DNA from: Sabethes cyaneus
Lineage: Eukaryota; Arthropoda; Insecta; Diptera; Culicidae
Assembly: GCF_943734655.1 (NCBI RefSeq)
Contig: NC_071355.1
Span: 77,823,449 to 77,887,448, forward strand
Reading direction: 5' to 3'
Length of the DNA stretch: 64,000 nt
The position numbers were made by a program, and so were the translations under genes. Positions 57,619-64,000 of the stretch are shown piece by piece (position 1 is the stretch's first letter; each line of letters opens with the position of its first letter). The notes under the pieces were generated by a model. That model ran no database searches, was not told the origin of the DNA, and worked only from the letters and a program-made list of their open reading frames with translations.

Positions 57619-58200
57619 AGTTATTTCACTCATTGAAAGCAAATAAAATGTGGCTGAAGACATGTTTCCCTATAGCGAATTTGTTTATTTAATCCTGGAT
57701 GAAACTGGATGAAACTGGATGAATTATTGGTACTCATTCGCTCCTATTTACGATAAAATTCATTCACAAAAGACGATCATTAAGTCGCAGTGGCCTTTTA
57801 ACCCAATGCCTATCTGGCATACAAAAAAAGAAATTGGTGAGGGAAATCAGTTGCTCAAATCGACTTTTATTCCTAATCTAATCACCATTGTGCATCTCAA
57901 TTTTGAATGTACTTTCACTTTAATTATATTTCGGTTGGCAGTTTTTGCAACCTTTTAATCTACAGCAGTACGAAATATAGCTAACTTTACCTAAATCGTT
58001 CATTAACTCGCTCTGTATAGAAGATACGTGTTTAGTGTCTTCTGCAAAAGTGTGTGCTTTCAAGAGTTGCAAATGTTTGCAGAACATTATTTTTCCCTAA
58101 ATCACATTATTTTTCCCTAAATCATTTGAAGCTATAGTGAAAAAAAACGGGGGTACCTCATGAAAGGCGCTTTATATGATGAATGCGAATGAGAACCATG
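57619..58200. other. Unassigned segment
   Basis: The phrase GATGAAACTG is repeated near 57700, and TTATTTTTCCCTAAATCA is duplicated near 58090-58120. No gene recognised. Confidence 0.35.
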
Positions 58201-58204
58201 GCAT

Positions 58205-58742
58205 ATTGTTAAAGAAAATCTTGCGGCTTGGTGCATTACGGAAGTTTACTGCATGGCTGAGTTCGTACTTGCGCGAAAGAGTTACCGTGTAAAGCTTGAT
58301 AAATGCTGTTCTACTGAGTTTACTAATAATTCTGGTGTCCCACAAGGCAGTAACATGGGGCCTCTGTTATTCGCACTATTTTTCAACGATGTTACATTAC
58401 TGTTGGATGTTGGCGTAAAACTTGTTTACGCCGATGTTTTGAAGCTTTATATGCCGGTACGATCCATCGAAGACTGTCGCCGATTACAAGAGCTCCCGGA
58501 GGTATTCGTAAGCTGGTGCCGTAGTAACTGATTACTTATTAGTATAGCTAAGTGTCATGTTATTACCTTTCACCGCACTGGGAATCCAATAGTGTTCTAG
58601 TATCAGATCGACAATCAGGAACTAGCAAGAGTAGATCACGAGAGCGACCTAGGTGTTTTGTTAGATGCGAAGCTCTCTTTCAATTCACACCGCACAAACG
58701 CCATCGCTAAGGCAACACGTCAGCTTGACTTCATACACAGGT
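58205..58742 (+). pseudogene. Jockey-like non-LTR RT fragment with altered YADD
   Basis: The + strand reads NNSGVPQGSNMGPLLFALFF (motif B), then KLVYADVLKLYMP, in which the second catalytic Asp of YADD is Val, then VRSIEDCRRLQE and FVSWCRSN. After a stop, AKCHVITFHRTGNPI and RVDHESDLGVLLDAKLSF follow in another frame. Upstream, WLSSYL-like sequence is frameshifted. The order is that of Jockey-superfamily RTs. It ends abruptly at 58742, where an antisense RTE fragment begins. Confidence 0.85.
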
Positions 58743-59215
58743 AAGTCGGCTTCGACCCGGTCGAACCATCTTGTGCGTTGCGCCCCTATCTTCCTGGTGT
58801 CGGTGGGGTTCTTGAAGAGAACAGATTTCACTGCACAGTCGTCCGGCATCCTTGCGACGTGGCCGGTCCACGATAGTCTCTTAACTTTCGCCAGGTGTAC
58901 GATGGCAATCTCTCCAAGTAGTAGCTATAGCTTGCGATTTATACGCCTCCGTCCGCTTTTCTTTTGTACTCCTTCAAAAATACGGCTAGTGCACGTATGT
59001 CTTCCGTAAGCAAAGTTACTGTCTCAAGTGCGTAGAGGACTGTTTTGTACATCGTCAGCTTTGTGCGACAGCGTATGCTCCTTGATCGAAGCGTCTGCCG
59101 GAGTCTGCTCGTATTATTGTCGTATCATCCCAAATATACGAACTCATCAACCACCTTCAGTTCATCGCCGTCAATAGTCACTGTTCGTGGGAGGCAAAGC
59201 AATGGATATTAAATT
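58743..59215 (-). pseudogene. RTE RT C-terminal fragment
   Basis: The antisense matches the 3' part of the RTEs: counterparts of GHVARM, MNHEL and the ALAVFE region, then VDGDELKVVDEF near 59175-59150. Frameshifts are present. It faces the Jockey fragment. Confidence 0.75.
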
Positions 59216-60430
59216 TAGTAAATAGTCCATTCTTCTTATAAAACAGTGTAATCAAAAAATAACATCTCTCCGATAATCCACATTTCAAATTGAGGCATTT
59301 AAGTCAAGCTTATAGCTGGGTTACATTTTACGGTTATCTCCATAAAAGTCATTTGCTCTGCAAATCGTCACTCTCAACATGGTGGTAATTTGCTAACAAT
59401 GTCTTAACATGCGATAGCAGTCCCATGCTATTCTATCTTAAAAGGTTCACATCAACTCCCGCTAAGTAGATCTGAAGCAAGCGACTTTCAAGACTTCCAC
59501 TGGCAGTGGTTCCCAACCGAAACCTCCAACCCTCGAGCAGCCTTCACAGCTTTTATCGCCGAACCACTTTGGCCTGCTTGCAGTAGGTACTCCTACTTTT
59601 TGCCGATAGCAATCCGCTAATTTATGAGTGAGAACACACTCGAAATCAAGAGAGAAAATCACCTCCCATTGAGCCTCCAGCAAGCGTCGCGCTGCCGCTT
59701 GTGTGCGCTCTGTGATCTAGGGATTACAATTCTCATCCGGTGGCATGGATGGTGGCAATCCGAATAAACCCTAAAAATCAGATCCATACCAACCAGCAAG
59801 CACCGTCTGTCGTTCTGTTCCGGGGCACGTCACTTCGTTCGAGATCGGGCGTAGTGAATTAACATTTGTATTATAAATCGAGCCTTTTCATGGAGAGTTT
59901 CAGAAGAAGTTAGCGCCAAACTCACAGTGAAAAGTTTGCGTTTGATACTGCGTTTCAAATATTTTTGGGCAAGCTTGATTATTTTATGTCTCTCGGAGTA
60001 AGCACAGCGTGTTGCTTTAATTACAATATATTTGTGTAATGACAACGAGGTTTTTCGAATTTCCATTTCCATTGAGTATTATTATTTAAATTATTTTCAA
60101 GTCTTTATCTATCTTTATCTACATTCGCGTGAAATTCAAACTTTCTTACTGTGTACCAAACGAACTCTACTCTTGGCACTAACAAGACACGCAATAAACT
60201 GGAAAGAAGAGAGCAATCTTTCTTGTGTACGAGAAATCAAATAAATGGCAGACAATCTAACCGAATAACAAGTATTTCATTTTCTAAGCCACGCGATGCC
60301 AGAATAATTCATCTAAGCGGGAAGAGGGGTAAGCTGATGACCCCCATATAACTTCAGCGCAGCTAGTTTCTGTTCTATATTTTCCATCCCATGTTAAGTC
60401 CGTCGCGCGGTGGTTACCTGCTGTCACTTG
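59216..60430. other. Intergenic segment, no gene recognised
   Basis: Short frames on both strands (66-80 aa) show no domain. 59460-59720 is GC-richer. Confidence 0.35.
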
Positions 60431-61100
60431 ACTCGTGATAATCGTGCTCTCTGACATTTATTAGTAAGTTTGTTCGTGATTTAGTTAACCTATTGCGCGC
60501 CTGATTGTTTTAGGCTCATTGCGGAAGTTTGCGCTTAAGTCAGTCAGCCAACCGACGCGGCGACGACGGCCTCTCATGAAAGGTCTGTCTTCTACTACTG
60601 TCATAACGACGTTGATTGAAGCTCGTTACCGACCGACCGTCAGAGGATGCGCTTTGTTGTTTCCGCTCGTGTGTCCCATTCCGGTTGTAGCACAAATCCG
60701 CGTTCACCAACATTTGACACTTCAAGCTGATTGGGGGCAAGCTGCCTAAACTCTATTGCTGATTGAATTGTATATCAATTTTCGCTCATTGTGTTGTACT
60801 TTCGACTTTGGCGATCGTTGGTAAGTTTCCCTCAATTTCGTTAATGAATTTTCGAGAGTTTGCTCGCGCCATTGACGGAATGGCCATCGCCATCGGACGG
60901 CACCCAGCGCAACGAGGTCGCGACGGAATAATTACACGGCTTCGAGATATTTCAAGATCTGCCCGGGGTGCTCTTCGCTCGTTTTTTGCTCGTATGACTC
61001 ACGGCGAGCAGCGGCACGGCGGGTTCCAAAGATTTGAACACAGCTTATGTGATGTGTAGACATAAGTTCCATGTCTAGGGTTCAAATGTTTTTAAACGTA
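60430..61100 (+). promoter_or_regulatory. Candidate promoter and first exon region
   Basis: A GC-richer stretch has an arthropod initiator-like TCAGTCAG (60539-60546) and a consensus splice donor TTG|GTAAGT (60821). This could be a non-coding first exon of about 280 bp. Overlapping it, a frame from ATG 60844 to 61059 (71 codons, Arg-rich, no known domain) is an alternative reading. Both are weak. Confidence 0.25.
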
Positions 61101-61790
61101 GGCAATTAATCATTCTGTTATTTACATTTAGTGTGTCTTGCCATTCAGTGAATACAAAACAGGCCTTTAATTAAATATATATATTTAAACTTAAAAGGCT
61201 TCAAACTTTAATTAAAAATATTTTTTAGACTTTAAAGAAATTGTTTGAATTATTTTTAATTGTTACCAAAAACATCTTCTAGCTTAACTTGAACCCGTTA
61301 CCCAATCTTAACCTAGTTACAAAATACAAGATACGAACAACGAACAAACAATAGACACTAATACAATCGTCCTTTAATATACTCGTCGTCTAAAGCCTAC
61401 GTTTAATTGTATTTGGGTTCATGTCAACGGTTACTATTTCCTGAAGTGCATTATAAGTATTCATGAAGCGGGAAGTTCATTCTATGAGTAGTTTCGGATC
61501 CTGCTCGATCAGTCAATCTCTTCGACGATAGAAACAAAGAGCAGCCATACTAAAATGGTATCGTCGCAAGAAGAGTGTGTAGTGCGAATATAAAATGATA
61601 GAATTGGAAAATAAAACAAAACTAGATATTAGACTATTTAATATAACAAGCGGGAGTATATTAGTTAGTAAAACATTCGGGTACCAACCGAAAGAGTGTG
61701 GATGCGAACCCCACCTGCTATTGCACAACCCAATATATTTTTGGTCTACGTCGCAATGTTTCAGTTCATTCATTTAATCATTCTTCGCAT
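61100..61790. other. AT-rich segment next to the CR1-like LINE
   Basis: Probably includes the 3' end of the LINE remnant that follows on the - strand. No distinct feature was recognised. Confidence 0.35.
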
Positions 61791-62516
61791 CAGATATTTC
61801 CTGCCTTTCCAAAAATGAGGTTACGGTCGTATAAGTAAATAAAAAGATGCTTTGAAGGATCATAATTTATGATATTAGATAAGCCCAAGTGCGTACATGC
61901 ACTGCTTCTGTGTAATTCATTTGGATGTATAGCATGGAAACAATTAACCCTAGAGGTGAATTCAATATTACGCGGAAAATTTTGGTTACGTAAAGAACTA
62001 TATTTAAATGTGATAGTTAGAGAATCGCGCAATCCCAATGTGGGAATAATTTTGTGATCTAAACTTGAGTAAAGCGAATTTGCCAAAAATAAATGAGATC
62101 AAAGATTACTTTTGCACAACTGTTCTGCAATGATAGAATGCTTTTGAGTTTTGATTTGGCCGCGTGGTTTCAGACAGCAATTAAATATGGAAATATGGAA
62201 TGGATGCACGCATAATAAAATATAAGCAATGATTTACAAGGTCTCATACTCGATTCAGCGAAGTTTTCTTATGAGACCGCATAGCGATAAAACTTTGCTC
62301 GAGATACTTGCATAATATGTGTGTCCCAGGGCGGACAAGAATTTAAGTGCAGCCCTAAATATTCAAAGCTTGCAACTTTTTCGATACTCGAATTGCCGAT
62401 GAATGGATCAGAATGTTGACGGATCCAAACTCATGTATTTTATTTTTGGCAGGCTCAAAGAGAAAGAGAGAAAAATTCAGCGAGAGGTGATATATCTGAT
62501 TCGATGTCCTTTACAA

Positions 62517-62828
62517 TATATACTGAAGCCGCTTTTTACGCGGTTTGTTTTTTACGCGACTATTTTTACGCGAATTTCGGAATTTACGCGGTTTTTTACG
62601 CGAATTTCGGAATTTACGCGGTTTTTTTACGCGATTTTCGGAATTTACGCGAATGTGCTCAATTAGTCTAGTGTTTCACGAAACGTTGAAATCCACGAAG
62701 TTTTTTTTTACGCGAATTTTGGAATTTACGCGGTTTTTTACACGAATTTCGAAATTTACGTGGTTTTTTACGCGATTTTGATTTACGCGGAACGTTTCCT
62801 TCGCGTAAAAAGCGACTTGAGTGTACTG
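62517..62828. mobile_element. Inverted-repeat element filled with a TTTACGCG minisatellite
   Basis: The ends are ACTGAAGCCGCTTTTTACGC on the left and, reverse-complemented, ACTCAAGTCGCTTTTTACGC on the right, an imperfect inverted repeat. Between them lie about nine units of the form TTTTTACGCGAATTTCGGAA. It interrupts the LINE between its motif C and thumb regions. The frames reading FTRISEFTRFF are by-products. Confidence 0.75.
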
Positions 62829-63353
62829 AACATTACTGCGAAGATAGAACATTGCCGTATCATCCGCCAAACGTTTTGATATACCTTGAAGCTTTAAATT
62901 ACCAATATTATTGAAGAATATTGAAAATAGAAGAGAACCTACATTGCTTCCTTGCGGAATCCAATGTTAATCGAGTGCAAAGTACTACGAAAACCGTTGA
63001 CACCTGCAAATTGTTTTCGATTCGTTAGATAACTTTTGATCAGATCACTTTTTTGCTAAGATTTAGTGATTTATGGTGTCAAATGCTTTTTTAAGGTTGA
63101 TAAATGAGCCTCCTACGATTTTTATTTAATCAATTTCATATTATGTACTTTTCGACTAGCTTTATCGACTAGCAGTTGATGTTTCGCAGCCTTCCCGAAA
63201 GTCATACCTACTGAAATGTGTACAAAACATTGTTAGCACAGAAACAGTTTAAAAACCGGATTGTTGGCAGTTTTTCCATTATTCAGAACTGACCGGATTG
63301 GACTGTTAGAACTGACAACGTTGAGATTGGACGATTCTTAGAGGGGTCACAAG

Positions 63354-63744
63354 CAGGGATGGTTCGTTCACTTTGACTCAATTTTGATTCATTTTACAGT
63401 ATCGCCTCAGCCGAGCAAAATTTGATGAAGAGGTGTATGAGACACTTGTAAAACTAGTTATAATCTACAGTTTTGCTAAATGAAGTTTAACTGTATCTTT
63501 TGTAGTTACGGTACTACAATGCTAGTACCTCATTAGTGACTAAATTAACGTTCACTTAGTTACTAATGAGGGACTAGCATTGTATCACTACAAAAATACA
63601 GCAAAACTCTATTCAGCAAAATTGTAGATAATAATTAGTTCTTTAAATGTCCCATACCCATACGCAACTTTGTCAAATTTTGCTCGGCTGAGACGGTACT
63701 GTCAAATGAATCAAAATTGAGTCAAAGTGATCGAACCATCCCTG
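63354..63744. mobile_element. Palindromic hAT-like MITE (copy 2)
   Basis: Aligned end to end with 41452-41843, same CAGGGATGGTTCG termini and fold-back design. The flanks share TCACAAG on both sides (63347-63353, 63747-63753), a duplication with one mismatch in its eighth base. It interrupts the LINE RT near its first conserved block. Confidence 0.88.
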
Positions 63745-64000
63745 GCTCACAAGTATTACCAGATTTGAACACTGGGGAAACTTTTGCAATTTTTAAGATA
63801 AGCTCCTGATTTTATTGTTGTATTGAAGACACTCGTGACAACATGTGTTATACAACAGTTGAGCTGACTGATATATAACTAATTGGTGTCAATAATAAGT
63901 TAGTATAGCTAGAAATATCGTAAATGTGTTATTTGAGGAGCGAGTTACCATCAGTACCTCCCAAATATTGGCAGAGATATCAGTCTTCTTGTTAAAGGGG

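Larger units (their letters stand above)
61790..64000 (-). pseudogene. CR1/Jockey-superfamily LINE reverse transcriptase, interrupted twice
   Basis: On the - strand from high to low coordinate: ILKIAKVSPVFKSGNT (RT start, about 63800-63750), a MITE, a degenerate part ending GKAAKHQL, and motif A GSFINLKKAFDTINH (63065-63110). Then motif B IPQGSNVGSLLFSIFFNN, motif C LADDTAMFY, and a second inserted element (62517-62828). Next come FEYLGLHLNSCPPWDTHI (thumb, about 62300-62370) and a C-terminal tail. Motif C has Leu for Tyr/Phe. Stops and frameshifts make it dead. It extends beyond the window. Confidence 0.85.

Noticed and set aside
62403..62781. Frames reading repeated FTRISEFTRFF as a repeat protein
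   Set aside because: They follow from the TTTACGCG minisatellite inside an element that interrupts a LINE pseudogene.

Overview
This is a eukaryotic window, most probably from a dipteran and plausibly from a mosquito (Culicidae). It has short 60-100 bp GT-AG introns, an insect-type odorant receptor gene, and a dense, nested mix of RTE-, Jockey/CR1- and R1-like LINEs, BEL/Pao, Tc1, hAT-like and Helentron-like sequences with tRNA-derived SINEs. Family assignments come from motifs read by eye; no database was searched, and the species is inference.

Only two host genes can be supported. (1) Three consecutive phase-compatible exons of a coiled-coil protein lie on the + strand (24262-25332). They are an internal piece whose 5' and 3' parts are not visible. 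(2) A complete three-exon odorant receptor gene (7tm_6 family, 423 aa) lies on the - strand (47296-45892). GC-richer, apparently single-copy stretches (about 7.2-8.8, 14.8-16.1, 36.0-36.8, 47.5-48.2 and 60.4-61.1 kb) may hold promoters or first exons, but no gene can be proven there.

Layout. 0-5.4 kb: a purine-rich low-complexity locus followed by a degenerate TCAAGTCCAATTT-type repeat, interrupted by a 2.5 kb Helentron-like element. 5.7-6.4 kb: a MITE carrying a 345 bp fold-back insertion. 10-13.3 kb: LINE remnants, a SINE and a second Helentron-related copy containing a hAT-like element. 16.3-23.8 kb: a nest of BEL integrase, Tc1 transposase, a nearly complete RTE, an R1-like fragment and a 5'-truncated RTE inserted in an antisense RTE. 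24.3-25.3 kb: coiled-coil exons. 26.5-29.6 kb: three-level nesting of inverted-repeat elements. 30.6-34.6 kb: further elements, RTE and Tc1 remnants. 38.2-43.8 kb: an inverted Helentron-related copy, broken by a 2 kb TTAA-flanked insertion, then two Helentron-like copies joined head to tail. 45.9-47.3 kb: the receptor gene. 48.6-53.0 kb: a second copy of the purine-rich/TCAAGTCC locus, split by an RTE that is itself split by another element. 53-57.6 kb: inverted-repeat elements, one nested in another. 58.2-64 kb: Jockey and CR1-like reverse transcriptase remnants, the latter carrying two DNA-element insertions.

Most of the window is therefore transposon fossil record. Target-site duplications or empty-site comparisons can be read for many insertions, so their relative order can be reconstructed. 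No new defence or metabolic system was found. The most unusual items are the duplicated purine-rich/TCAAGTCC composite locus, the poly(A)-bounded palindromic insertion, the abutting Helentron tandem, and a 2.7 kb inverted-repeat element that reuses its terminal motif internally.
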